Both the position numbers and the translations under genes were made by a program. Shown in pieces: positions 39,842 through 51,106 of a stretch of 64,000 nucleotides of DNA. This DNA is from Chamaea fasciata (Eukaryota > Chordata > Aves > Passeriformes > Sylviidae), in NCBI GenBank assembly GCA_029207755.1, contig JARCOQ010000212.1:1-64000 (forward strand), written 5' to 3'. A model generated the notes under the pieces. That model saw only the letters and a list, made by a program, of their open reading frames with translations. It was not told where the DNA came from and made no database searches. Within the stretch, counting starts at the first letter, position 1. Each line of letters begins with the position of its first letter.

Positions 39842-40413
39842 CAGGCACCTGGGCAGCTGACTTTACTTTCCTTAAGAACGGGCCATCATTTGTGCCCAAC
39901 TCCCTCTGCCGGGCACCTGGCCTTGGCCACCTACAATCCCGAACGGAACAGGATTTCTTCCAGATGCAAGCTGCCACAAACTGGAAACCTGTCTTCCCTT
40001 GGAGGGCCAAAGGCCTCCTACAAACTGACATCAGGCACCTGGGCAGCTGACTTTACTTACCATTGGAAACAGGCCATCCTTTGTGCCCAACTCCCTCTGC
40101 CGGGCACCCTGCTCCGGCCACCTACAATCCCGAACGGAACAGCATTTCTTCCAGATGCAAGCTGCCACAAACTGGAGGACTAGCTTCCCTTGGAGGGCCA
40201 AAGGCCTCCTACAAACTGACATCAGGCACCTGGGCAGCTGACTTTACTTACCCCTGGAAACAGGTCATCCTTTGTTCCCAATTCCCCCAGCCGGGCACCT
40301 AGCTCCGGCCACCTACAATCCCGAACGGAACAGGATTTCTTCCAGATGCAAGCTGCCACAAACTGGAAGACAAGCTTCCCTTGGAGGGCCAAAGGCCTCC
40401 TACAAACTGACAT
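39842..40413 (+). repeat. Copy of 37934-38314 plus a hybrid monomer
   Basis: Units 39842-40031 and 40032-40222 match 37934-38314 at an offset of 1,908 bp (ten monomers), sharing ttccttaagaacggg, aacctgtcttcc and taccattggaaacagg. The next unit, 40223-40413, starts like 38506 (gtcatcctttgttcccaattcc) but ends with aactggaagacaagc, so it is another half-and-half monomer. Confidence 0.78.
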
Positions 40414-40673
40414 CAGGCACCTGGGCAGCTGACTTTACTTACCCCTGGAAACAGGCCATCCTTTGTGCCCAACTCCCTTTGCCGGGCACCAGGCCTCGGC
40501 CACCTACAATCCTGAACGGAACAGGATTTCTTCCAGATGCAAGCTGCCACAAACTGGAAGACAAGCTTCCCTTGGAGGGCCAAAGGCCTCCTACAAACTG
40601 ACATCAGGCACCTGGGCAGCTGACTTTACTTACCCCTGGAAACAGCCCATCCTTTGTGCCCAACTCCCTCTGC

Positions 40674-40709
40674 CGGGCACCAGGCCTCGGCCACCTACAA
40701 TCCTGAACG
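40674..40709. other. CpG cluster within the monomer (example copy)
   Basis: In the consensus monomer the CpG dinucleotides fall in one stretch of about 35 bp: ctgcCGgg, cctCGgcc and, in many units, cccCGaacCGg-like sites within cccgaacgg. The remaining 155 bp or so usually has none. The array therefore carries a CpG cluster about every 191 bp. Retention of these CpGs suggests recent homogenisation or low germline methylation; the sequence alone cannot decide which. Confidence 0.6.
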
Positions 40710-40764
40710 GAACAGGATTTCTTCCAGATGCAAGCTGCCACAAGCAGGAAGCCTGGCTTCCCAT

Positions 40765-40782
40765 GGAGGGCCAAAGGCCTCC
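40765..40782. other. Short dyad in each monomer (example copy)
   Basis: The sequence ggagggccaaaggcctcc can fold as GGAG(G)GCC / AAA / GGCCTCC: a seven-pair stem with one bulged G and a three-base loop. It recurs at the same monomer position in most units, with occasional disruptions such as ggaggaccaaagg or ggagggacaaagg. Dyad-rich sequence has been proposed as a feature of centromeres whose satellites lack a CENP-B box. That this dyad has such a role is inference. Confidence 0.5.
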
Positions 40783-42132
40783 TACAAACTGACATCAGGC
40801 ACCTGGGCAGCTGACTTTACTTACCCCTCTAAACAGGACATCCTTTGAGCCCATCTCCCTCAGCCGGGCACCTGGCCTCGGCAACCTACAATCCCGAACG
40901 AAACAGCATTTCTTCCAGATGCAAGCTGCCACAAGCAGGAAGACTAGCTTCCCTTGGAGGGCCAAAGGCCTCCTACAAACTGACATCAGGCACCTGGGCA
41001 GCTGACTTTACTTACCCCTGGAAACAGCCCATCCTTTGTGCCCAACTCCCTCTGCCGGGCACCAGGCCTCGGCCACCTACAATCCTGAACGGAACAGGAT
41101 TTCTTCCAGATGCAAGCTGCCACAAACTGGAAGCCTGTCATCCCTTGGAGGGCCAAAGGCCTCCTACAAACTGACATCAGGCACCTGGGCAGCTGACCTT
41201 ACTTACCCCTGGAAACCAGCCATCATTTGTGCCCAACTCGCTCTGCCTGTCACCTGGCCTCGCCCACCTACAATCCCGAACGGAACAGGATTTCTTCCAG
41301 ATGCAAGCTGCCACAAGCAGTAAACCTGGCTTCCCATGGAGGGCCAAAGGCCTCCTACAAACTGACATCAGGCACCTGGGCAGCTGACATTACTTACCCC
41401 TGGAAACAGGCCATCCTTTGTGCCCAACTCCCTCTGCCAAGCATCAGGCCTGGCCCACCTACAATCCCGAACGGAACAGGATTTCTTCCAGATGCAAGCT
41501 GCCACAAACTGGAAGAGAAGCTTCCCTTGGAGGGCCAAAGGCCTCCTACAAACTGACATCAGGCACCTGGGCAGCTGACATTACTTACCCCTGGAAACAG
41601 CCCATCCTTTGTGCCCAACTCCCTCTGCCGGGCACCAGGCCTCGCCCACCTACAATCCCGAACGGAACAGGATTTCTTCCAGATGCAAGCTGCCACAAGC
41701 TGGAAGACTGGTTTCCCATGGAGGACCAAAGGCCTCCTACAAACTGACATCAGGCACCTGGGCAGCTGACTTTACTTACCCCTGGAAACAGCCCATCCTT
41801 TGTGTCCAACTCCCTCTGCCGGGCACCAGGCCTTGGCCACCTACAATCCTGAACGGAACACGATTTCTTCCAGATGCAAGCTGCCACAAGCAGGACGCCT
41901 GGCTTCCCATGGAGGGACAAAGGCCTCCTACAAACTGACATCAGGCACCTGGGCAGCGGACTTTACTTACCCCTGGAAACAGCCCATCCTTTGTGCCCAA
42001 CTCCCTCTGCCGGGCACCTGGCCTCGGCCACCTACAATCCCGAACGGAACAGGATTTCTTCCAGATTCAAGCTGCCACAAACTGGAAGACAAGCTTCCCT
42101 TGGAGGGCCAAAGGCCTCCTACAAACTGACAT

Positions 42133-43087
42133 CAGGCACCTGGGCAGCTGACTTTACTTACCCCTGGAAACAGCCCATCCTTTGTGCCCAACTCCCTCTG
42201 CCGGGCCCACAGCTTTGGCCACCTACAATCCCGAACAAAACAGGAGTTCTTCCAGATGGAAGCTGCCACAAGCTGGAAATGTGGCTTCCCATGGAGGGCC
42301 AAAGGCCTCCTACAAACTGACATCAGGCACCTGGGCAGCTGACTTTACTTTCCTAATGAAACAGGCCATCATTTGTGCCCAACTCCCTCTGCCAAGCACC
42401 AGGCCTCGGCCACCTACAATCCCGAACGGAACAGGATTTCTTCCAGATGCAAGCTGCCACAAACTGGAAGCCTGGCTTCCCTTGGAGGGCCAAAGGCCTC
42501 CTATAAACTGACATCAGGCACCTGGGCAGCTGACTTTACTTACCCCTGGAAACAGCCCATCATTTGTGCCCAACTCCCTCTGCCGGGCACCAGGCCTCGC
42601 CCACCTACAATCCCGAACGGAACAGGATTTCTTCCAGATGCAAGCTGCCACAAACTGGAAGACTTGCTTCCGTTGGAGGGCCAAAGGTCACCTACAAACT
42701 GACATCAGGCACCTGGGCAGCTGACTTTACTTACCCCTGGAAACAGGTCATCCTTTGTTCCCAATTCCCCCAGCCGGGCACCTAGCTCCGGCCACCTACA
42801 ATCCAGAACGAAACAGGATTTCTTCCAGATGCAAGCTGCCACAAGCAGGAAGCCTGGCTTTCCATGGAGGGCCAAAGGCCTCCTACAAACTGACATCAGG
42901 CACCTGGGCAGCTGACTTTACTTACCCCTGGAAACAGGACATCGTTTGTGCACAACTCCCTCTGCCGGGCACCTGGCCTCGGCCACCTACAATCCCGAAC
43001 GGAACAGGATTTCTTCCAGATGCAAGCTGCCACAAACTGGAAGACAAGCTTCCCTTGGAGGGACAAAGGCCTCCTACAAACTGTCAT
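42133..43087 (+). repeat. Five-monomer tandem duplication, left copy
   Basis: Five monomers recur 955 bp (5 x 191) downstream. The order is a gcccacagctttggcc unit, a tttcctaatgaaac unit, a gcccatcatttg unit ending in aaaggtcacc, a ttcccaattcccccagcc unit, and a gacatcgtttgtgcac unit. The first two are early relatives of the P and L units of the right-hand cassette. Confidence 0.88.
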
Positions 43088-44042
43088 CAGGCACCTGGGC
43101 AGCTGACTTTACTTACCCCTGGAAACAGGCCATCCTTTGTGCCCAACTCCTTCTGCCGGGCCCACAGCTTTGGCCACCTACAATCCCGAACAAAACAGGA
43201 GTTCTTCCAGATGCAAGCTGCCACAAGCTGGAAATGTGACTTCACTTGGAGGGCCAAAGGCCTCCTACAAACTGACATCAGGCACCTGGGCAGCTGACTT
43301 TACTTTCCTAATGAAACAGGCCATCATTTGTGCCCAACTCCCTCTGCCAAGCACCAGGCCTCGGCCACCTACAATCCCGAACGGAACAGGATTTCTTCCA
43401 GATGCAAGCTGCCACAAACTGGAAGCCTGGCTTCCCTTGGAGGGCCAAAGGCCTCCTATAAACTGACATCAGGCACCTGGGCAGCTGACTTTACTTACCC
43501 CTGGAAACAGCCCATCATTTGTGCCCAACTCCCTCTGCCGGGCACCAGGCCTCGCCCACCTACAATCCCGAACGGAACAGGATTTCTTCCAGATGCAAGC
43601 TGCCACAAACTGGAAGACTTGCTTCCGTTGGAGGGCCAAAGGTCACCTACAAACTGACATCAGGCACCTGGGCAGCTGACTTTACTTACCCCTGGAAACA
43701 GGTCATCCTTTGTTCCCAATTCCCCCAGCCGGGCACCTAGTTCCGGCAACCTACAATCCAGAACGAAACAGGATTTCTTCCAGATGCAAGCTGCCACAAG
43801 CAGGAAGCCTGGCTTCCCATGGAGGGCCAAAGGCCTCCTACAAACTGACATCAGGCACCTGGGCAGCTGACTTTACTTACCCCTGGAAACAGGACATCGT
43901 TTGTGCACAACTCCCTCTGCCGGGCACCTGGCCTCGGCCACCTACAATCCCGAACGGAACAGGATTTCTTCCAGATGCAAGCTGCCTTTAACAGGAAGAC
44001 TAGCTTCCCTTGGAGGGCCAAAGGCCTCCTATAAACTGACAT
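43088..44042 (+). repeat. Five-monomer tandem duplication, right copy
   Basis: This copy matches 42133-43087 unit for unit. The last monomer (43852-44042) matches only in its left half (catcgtttgtgcacaac). Its right half changes to gcctttaacaggaagac, so the right breakpoint lies inside this unit. The changed form recurs at 47861, 54738, 56457, 60085 and 61613. Confidence 0.88.
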
Positions 44043-46333
44043 CAGGCATTTGGGCAGCTGACTTAACTTACCCCTGGAAACAGCCCATCATTTGTGCCCA
44101 ACTCCCTCTGCCAAGCACCAGGCCTTGCCCACCTACAATCCCGAACGGAACAGGATTTCTTCCAGATGCAAGCTGCCACAAACTGGAAGACAAGCTTCCC
44201 TTGGAGGGCCAAAGGCCTCCTATAAACTGACATCAGGCACCTGGGCAGCTGACTTTACTTACCCCTGGAAACAGCCCATCGTTTGTGCCCAACTCCCTCT
44301 GCCGGGCACCAGGCCTCGCCCACCTACAATCCCGAACGGAACAGGATTTCTTCCAGATGCAAGCTGCCACAAACTGGAAGCCTGGCTTCCCTTGGAGGGC
44401 CAAAGGCCTCCTACAAACTGACATCAGGCACCTGGGCAGCTGACTTTACTTACCCCTGGAAACAGGACATCCTTTGTGCCCAACTCCCTCTGCCGGGCAC
44501 CAGGCCTCGCCCACCCACAATCCCGAACGGAACAGCATTTCTTCCAGATGCAAGCTGCCACAAACTGGAAACCTGGATTCCCTTGGAGGGCCAAAGGCCT
44601 CCTACAAACTGACATCAGGCACCTGGGCAGCTGACTTTACTTACCCCTGGAAACAGCCCATCCTTTGTGCCCAACTCCCTCTGCCGGGCACCAGGCCTCG
44701 GCCACCTACAATCCTGAACGGAACAGGATTTCTTCCAGATGCAAGCTGCCACAAGCAGGAAGCCTGGCTTCCCATGGAGGGCCAAAGGCCTCCTACAAAC
44801 TGACATCAGGCACGTGGGCAGCTGACTTTACTTACCCCTCTAAACAGGACATCCTTTGTGCCCAACTCCCTCTGCCAAGCACCAGGCCTCGGCCACCTAC
44901 AATCCCGAACGGAGCAGGATTTCTTCCCGATGCATGCTGACACAAGCTGGAAGACTGGTTTCCAATGGAGGACCAAAGGCCTCCTACAAACTGACATCAG
45001 GCACCTGGGCAGCTGACTTTACTTACCCCTCTAAACAGGACATCTTTTGAGCCCAACTCCCTCTGCCGGGCACCTGGCCTCGGCCACCTACAATCCCGAA
45101 CGAAACAGCATTTCTTCCAGATGCAAGCTGCCACAAGCTGGAAGACTAGCTTCCCTTGGAGGGCCAAAGGCCTCCTACAAACTGACATCAGGCACCTGGG
45201 CAGCTGACTTTACTTACCCCTGGAAACAGGCCATCCTTTGTGCCCAACTCCCTCTGCCGGGCACCAGGCCTCGGCCACCTACAATCCTGAACGGAACAGG
45301 ATTTCTTCCAGATGCAAGCTGCCACAAACTGGAAGCCTGTCATCCCTTGGAGGGCCAAAGGCCTCCTACAAACTGACATAAGCACCTGGGCAGCTGACCT
45401 TACTTACCCCTGGAAACCAGCCATCATTTGTGCCCAACTCCCTCTGCCGGGCACCTGGCCTCGGCCACCTACAATCCCGAACGGAACAGGATTTCTTCCA
45501 GATGCAAGCTGCCACAAGCAGGAAACCTGGCTTCCCATGGAGGGCCAAAGGCCTCCTACAAACTGACATCAGGCACCTGGGCAGCTGACTTTACTTACCC
45601 CTGGAAACAGCCCATCCTTTGTGCCCAACTCCCTTTGCCGGGCACCAGGCCTCGGACACCTACAATCCTGAACGGAACAGGATTTCTTCCAGATGCAAGC
45701 TGCCACAAACTGGAAGCCTGTCATCCCTTGGAGGGCCAAAGGCCTCCTACAAACTGACATCAGGCACCTGGGCAGCTGACCTTACTTACCCCTGGAAACC
45801 AGCCATCATTTGTGCCCAACTCCCTCTGCCGGGCACCTGGCCTCGGCCACCTACAATCCCGAACGGAACAGGATTTCTTCCAGATGCAAGCTGCCAAAAG
45901 CAGTAAACCTGGCTTCCCATGGAGGGCCAAAGGCCTCCTACAAACTGACATCAGGCACCTGGGCAGCTGACTTTACTTACCCCTGGAAACAGCCCATCCT
46001 TTGTGCCCAACTCCCTCTGCCAAGCACCAGGCCTTGCCCACCTACAATCCCGAACGGAACAGGATTTCTTCCAGATGCAAGCTGCCACAAACTGGAAGAC
46101 AAGCTTCCCTTGGAGGGCCAAAGGCCTCCTACAAACTGACATCAGGCACCTGGGCAGCTGACTTTACTTACCCCTGGAAACAGCCCATCCTTTGTGCCCA
46201 ACTCCCTCTGCCGGGCACCAGGCCTCGCCCACCTACAATCCCGAACGGAACAGGATTTCTTCCAGATGCAAGCTGCCACAAACTGGAAGCCTGGCTTCCC
46301 TTGGAGGGTCAAAGGCCTCCTACAAACTGACAT
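44043..46333 (+). repeat. Twelve-monomer block preceding the first W cassette
   Basis: The first eight units (44043 to about 45569) match 48052-49578 at an offset of 4,009 bp (21 monomers). The last units match at 3,818 bp (20 monomers), because one monomer is lost in the downstream copy. Markers are catttgggcagctgacttaac, cacgtgggcag with cccctctaaac, gatgcatgctgacac, tcttttgagccc and gacataagcacc. The final five monomers, 45380-46333, are copied again at 51107-52060. Confidence 0.85.
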
Positions 46334-47288
46334 CAGGCACCTGGGCAGCTGACTTTACTTACCCCTGGAAACAGCCCATCCTTTGTGCCCAACTTCCTCT
46401 GCCGGGCACTAGGCCTCGGCCACCAACAATCCTGAACGGAACAGGATTTCTTCCAGATGCAAGCTGCCACAAGCAGGAAGCCTGGCTTCCCATGGAGGGC
46501 CAAAGGCCTCCTACAAACTGACATCAGGCACCTGGGCAGCTGACTTTACTTACCGCTCTAAACAGGCCATCCTTTGTGCCCAACTCCCTCTGCCGGGCAC
46601 CAGGCCTCGCCCACCTACAATCCCGAACAAAACAGGATTTCTTCCAGATGCAAGCTGCCACAAACTTGAAGACAAGCTTCCCTTGGAGGGCCAAAGGCCT
46701 CCTACAAACTGACATCAGGCACCTGGGCAGCTGACTTTACTTACCCCTGGAAACAGCCCATCCTTTGTGCCCAACTCCCTCTGCCGGGCACCAGGCCTCG
46801 TCCACCTGCAATCCCGAACGTAGAAGGATTTCTTCCAGATGCAAGCTGCCACAAACTGGAAGACAAGCTTCCCTTGGAGGGACAAAGGCCTCCTACAAAC
46901 TGTCATCAGGCACCTGGGCAGCTGACTTTACTTACCCCTGGAAACAGGCCATCCTTTGTGCCCAACTCCCTCTGCCGGGCCCACAGCTTTGGCCACCTAC
47001 TATCCCGAACAAAACAGGAGTTCTTCCATATGCAAGCTGCCACAAGCTGGAAATGTGGCTTCACTTGGAGGGCCAAAGGCCTCCTACAAACTGACATCAG
47101 GCACCTGGGCAGCTGACTTTACTTTCCTAATGAAACAGGCCATCATTTGTGCCCAACTCCCTCTGCCAAGCACCAGACCTCGGCCACCTAGAATCCCGAA
47201 CGGAACAGGATTTCTTCCAGATGCAAGCTGCCACAAACTGGAAGCCTGTCATCCCTTGGAGGGCCAAAGGCCTCCTACAAACTGACAT
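46334..47288 (+). repeat. W-K-T-P-L cassette 1
   Basis: This is the first complete five-monomer cassette. W has aacttcctctgccgggcac with aggcctcggccaccaac. K has taccgctctaaacagg, cgaacaaaacagg and aaacttgaagac. T has cgtccacctgcaatccc, gtagaaggattt and ggagggacaaagg. P has gggcccacagctttggcc and gttcttccatatgcaagc, which contains CATATG. L has tttcctaatgaaacagg and agacctcggccacctagaat. This copy of P has ctactatcccg, a private change. L ends here with cctgtcatccc and is followed by a unit one base short (gacataagcacc). Confidence 0.9.
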
Positions 47289-50151
47289 AAGCACCTGGGC
47301 AGCTGACCTTACTTACCCCTGGAAACCAGCCATCATTTGTGCCCAACTCCCTCTGCCGGGCACCTGGCCTCGGCCACCTACAATCCCGAACGGAACAGGA
47401 TTTCTTCCAGATGCAAGCTGCCACAAGCAGGAAACCTGGCTTCCCATGGAGGGCCAAAGGCCTCCTACAAACTGACATCAGGCACCTGGGCAGCTGACTT
47501 TACTTACCCCTGGAAACAGCCCATCCTTTGTGCCCAACTCCCTTTGCCGGGCACCAGGCCTCGGACACCTACAATCCTGAACGGAACAGGATTTCTTCCA
47601 GATGCAAGCTGCCACAAACTGGAAGCCTGTCATCCCTTGGAGGGCCAAAGGCCTCCTACAAACTGACATCAGGCACCTGGGCAGCTGACCTTACTTACCC
47701 CTGGAAACCAGCCATCATTTGTGCCCAACTCCCTCTGCCGGGCACCTGGCCTCGGCCACCTACAATCCCGAACGGAACAGGATTTCTTCCAGATGCAAGC
47801 TGCCAAAAGCAGTAAACCTGGCTTCCCATGGAGGGCCAAAGGCCTCCTACAAACTGACATCAGGCACCTGGGCAGCTGACTTTACTTACCCCTGGAAACA
47901 GCCCATCCTTTGTGCCCAACTCCCTCTGCCGGGCACCTGGCCTCGGCCACCTACAATCCCGAACGGAACAGGATTTCTTCCAGATGCAAGCTGCCTTTAA
48001 CAGGAAGACTAGCTTCCCTTGGAGGGCCAAAGGCCTCCTATAAACTGACATCAGGCATTTGGGCAGCTGACTTAACTTATCCCTGGAAACAGCCCATCAT
48101 TTGTGCCCAACTCCCTCTGCCGGGCACCAGGCCTTGCCCACCTACAATCCCGAACGGAACAGGATTTCTTCCAGATGCAAGCTGCCACAAACTGGAAGAC
48201 AAGCTTCCCTTGGAGGGCCAAAGGCCTCCTACAAACTGACATCAGGCACCTGGGCAGCTGACTTTACTTACCCCTGGAAACAGCCCATCCTTTGTGCCCA
48301 ACTCCCTCTGCCGGGCACCAGGCCTCGGCCACCTACAATCCCGAACGGAACAGGATTTCTTCCAGATGCAAGCTGCCACAAACTGGAAGCCTGGCTTCCC
48401 TTGGAGGGCCAAAGGCCTCCTACAAACTGACATTAGGCACCTGGGCAGCTGACTTTACTTACCCCTGGAAACAGGACATCCTTTGTGCCCAACTCCCTCT
48501 GCCGGGCACCAGGCCTCGCCCACCCACAATCCCGAACGGAACAGCATTTCTTCCAGATGCAAGCTGCCACAAACTGGAAACCTGGATTCCCTTGGAGGGC
48601 CAAAGGCCTCCTACAAACTGACATCAGGCACCTGGGCAGCTGACTTTACTTACCCCTGGAAACAGCCCATCCTTTGTGCCCAACTCCCTCTGCCGGGCAC
48701 CAGGCCTCGGCCACCTACAATCCTGAACGGAACAGGATTTCTTCCAGATGCAAGCTGCCACAAGCAGGAAGCCTGGCTTCCCATGGAGGGCCAAAGGCCT
48801 CCTACAAACTGACATCAGGCACGTGGGCAGCTGACTTTACTTACCCCTCTAAACAGGACATCCTTTGTGCCCAACTCCCTCTGCCAAGCACCAGGCCTCG
48901 GCCACCTACAATCCCGAACGGAGCAGGATTTCTTCCCGATGCATGCTGACACAAGCTGGAAGACTGGTTTCCAATGGAGGACCAAAGGCCTCCTACAAAC
49001 TGACATCAGGCACCTGGGCAGCTGACTTTACTTACCCCTCTAAACAGGACATCTTTTGAGCCCAACTCCCTCTGCCGGGCACCTGGCCTCGGCCACATAC
49101 AATCCCGAACGAAACAGCATTTCTTCCAGATGCAAGCTGCCACAAGCTGGAAGACTAGCTTCCCTTGGAGGGCCAAAGGCCTCCTACAAACTGACATCAG
49201 GCACCTGGGCAGCTGACTTTACTTACCCCTGGAAACAGGCCATCTTTTCTGCCCAACTCCCTCTTCCGGGCACCAGGCCTCGGCCACCTACAATCCTGAA
49301 CGGAACAGGATTTCTTCCAGATGCAAGCTGCCACAAACTGGAAGCCTGTCATCCCTTGGAGGGCCAAAGGCCTCCTACAAACTGACATAAGCACCTGGGC
49401 AGCTGACCTTACTTACCCCTGGAAACCAGCCATCATTTGTGCCCAACTCCCTCTGCCGGGCACCTGGCCTCGGCCACCTACAATCCCGAACGGAACAGGA
49501 TTTCTTCCAGATGCAAGCTGCCACAAGCAGGAAACCTGGCTTCCCATGGAGGGCCAAAGGCCTCCTACAAACTGACATCAGGCACCTGGGCAGCTGACTT
49601 TACTTACCCCTGGAAACAGCCCATCCTTTGTGCCCAACTCCCTTTGCCGGGCACCAGGCCTCGGACACCTACAATCCTGAACGGAACAGGATTTCTTCCA
49701 GATGCAAGCTGCCACAAACTGGAAGCCTGTCATCCCTTGGAGGGCCAAAGGCCTCCTACAAACTGACATCAGGCACCTGGGCAGCTGACCTTACTTACCC
49801 CTGGAAACCAGCCATCATTTGTGCCCAACTCCCTCTGCCGGGCACCTGGCCTCGGCCACCTACAATCCCGAACGGAACAGGATTTCTTCCAGATGCAAGC
49901 TGCCACAAACTGGAAGACAAGCTTCCCTTGGAGGGCCAAAGGCCTCCTACAAACTGACATCAGGCACCTGGGCAGCTGACTTTACTTACCCCTGGAAACA
50001 GCCCATCCTTTGTGCCCAACTCCCTCTGCCGGGCACCAGGCCTCGCCCACCTACAATCCCGAACGGAACAGGATTTCTTCCAGATGCAAGCTGCCACAAA
50101 CTGGAAGCCTGGCTTCCCTTGGAGGGCCAAAGGCCTCCTACAAACTGACAT
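47289..50151 (+). repeat. Long tail after cassette 1 (15 monomers)
   Basis: Fifteen monomers separate L of cassette 1 from W of cassette 2. Units 3-15 (47670-50151) correspond to the 13-monomer tails at 56266-58747 and 61422-63903. The first two (47289-47669) are missing there. Unit 14, 49770-49960, is a hybrid: its left half has ggaaaccagccatc as at 45761, and its right half has aactggaagacaagc as at 45952. One monomer was therefore lost relative to the 44043-46333 block. Confidence 0.85.
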
Positions 50152-51106
50152 CAGGCACCTGGGCAGCTGACTTTACTTACCCCTGGAAACAGCCCATCCT
50201 TTGTGCCCAACTTCCTCTGCCGGGCACTAGGCCTCGGCCACCAACAATCCTGAACGGAACAGGATTTCTTCCAGATGCAAGCTGCCACAAGCAGGAAGCC
50301 TGGCTTCCCATGGAGGGCCAAAGGCCTCCTACAAACTGACATCAGGCACCTGGGCAGCTGACTTTACTTACCGCTCTAAACAGGCCATCCTTTGTGCCCA
50401 ACTCCCTCTGCCGGGCACCAGGCCTCGCCCACCTACAATCCCGAACAAAACAGGATTTCTTCCAGATGCAAGCTGCCACAAACTTGAAGACAAGCTTCCC
50501 TTGGAGGGCCAAAGGCCTCCTACAAACTGACATCAGGCACCTGGGCAGCTGACTTTACTTACCCCTGGAAACAGCCCATCCTTTGTGCCCAACTCCCTCT
50601 GCCGGGCACCAGGCCTCGTCCACCTGCAATCCCGAACGTAGAAGGATTTCTTCCAGATGCAAGCTGCCACAAACTGGAAGACAAGCTTCCCTTGGAGGGA
50701 CAAAGGCCTCCTACAAACTGTCATCAGGCACCTGGGCAGCTGACTTTACTTACCCCTGGAAACAGGCCATCCTTTGTGCCCAACTCCCTCTGCCGGGCCC
50801 ACAGCTTTGGCCACCTACAATCCCGAACAAAACAGGAGTTCTTCCATATGCAAGCTGCCACAAGCTGAAAATGTGGCTTCACTTGGAGGGCCAAAGGCCT
50901 CCTACAAACTGACATCAGGCACCTGGGCAGCTGACTTTACTTTCCTAATGAAACAGGCCATCATTTGTGCCCAACTCCCTCTGCCAAGCACCAGACCTCG
51001 GCCACCTAGAATCCCGAACGGAACAGGATTTCTTCCAGATGCAAGCTGCCACAAACTGGAAGCCTGTCATCCCTTGGAGGGCCAAAGGCCTCCTACAAAC
51101 TGACAT
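50152..51106 (+). repeat. W-K-T-P-L cassette 2
   Basis: All five units are intact and in order, 3,818 bp after cassette 1. P has the private change gctgaaaatgtgg. L again ends with cctgtcatccc and leads into a gacataagcacc unit, exactly as after cassette 1. Confidence 0.9.

Larger units (their letters stand above)
40605..40795 (+). repeat. Representative 191-bp monomer
   Basis: This typical unit shows the internal plan. Positions 1-32 are conserved and carry a PvuII-type CAGCTG. Positions 33-48 define classes (cccctggaaac, ttctggaaac, tcctcatgaaac or cccctctaaac). Positions 62-92 are variable. Most CpG sites lie at positions 70-105. Positions 106-135 (aggatttcttccagatgcaa) are the most conserved. 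Positions 136-160 define classes again (cacaagcaggaagcc, cttgaacaggaagac or cacaaactggaagac). Positions 161-178 form a short dyad. This monomer's minus-strand translation is the same as at 44616, 48625, 57221 and 62377, so it is close to a shared ancestral form. Confidence 0.9.
40414..42132 (+). repeat. Nine monomers related to the right-hand HOR
   Basis: These units are diverged relatives of the block at 44616-46142. 40605 resembles 44616, 40796 (cccctctaaacagg, tttgagcccatc) resembles 44998, 40987 (cctgtcatccc) resembles 45189, 41178 (ggaaaccagccatc, caagcagtaaacc) resembles 45761, and 41369 resembles 45952. The order is partly kept. They look like early forms from which the right-hand HOR was amplified, though a degraded later copy is also possible. 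Confidence 0.65.

Noticed and set aside
40605..40795. CENP-B box in the monomer
   Set aside because: I looked for the TTCG....A..CGGG core. The best candidate, on the minus strand at ttcgggattgtagg, lacks the required A and the CGGG at the right spacing.
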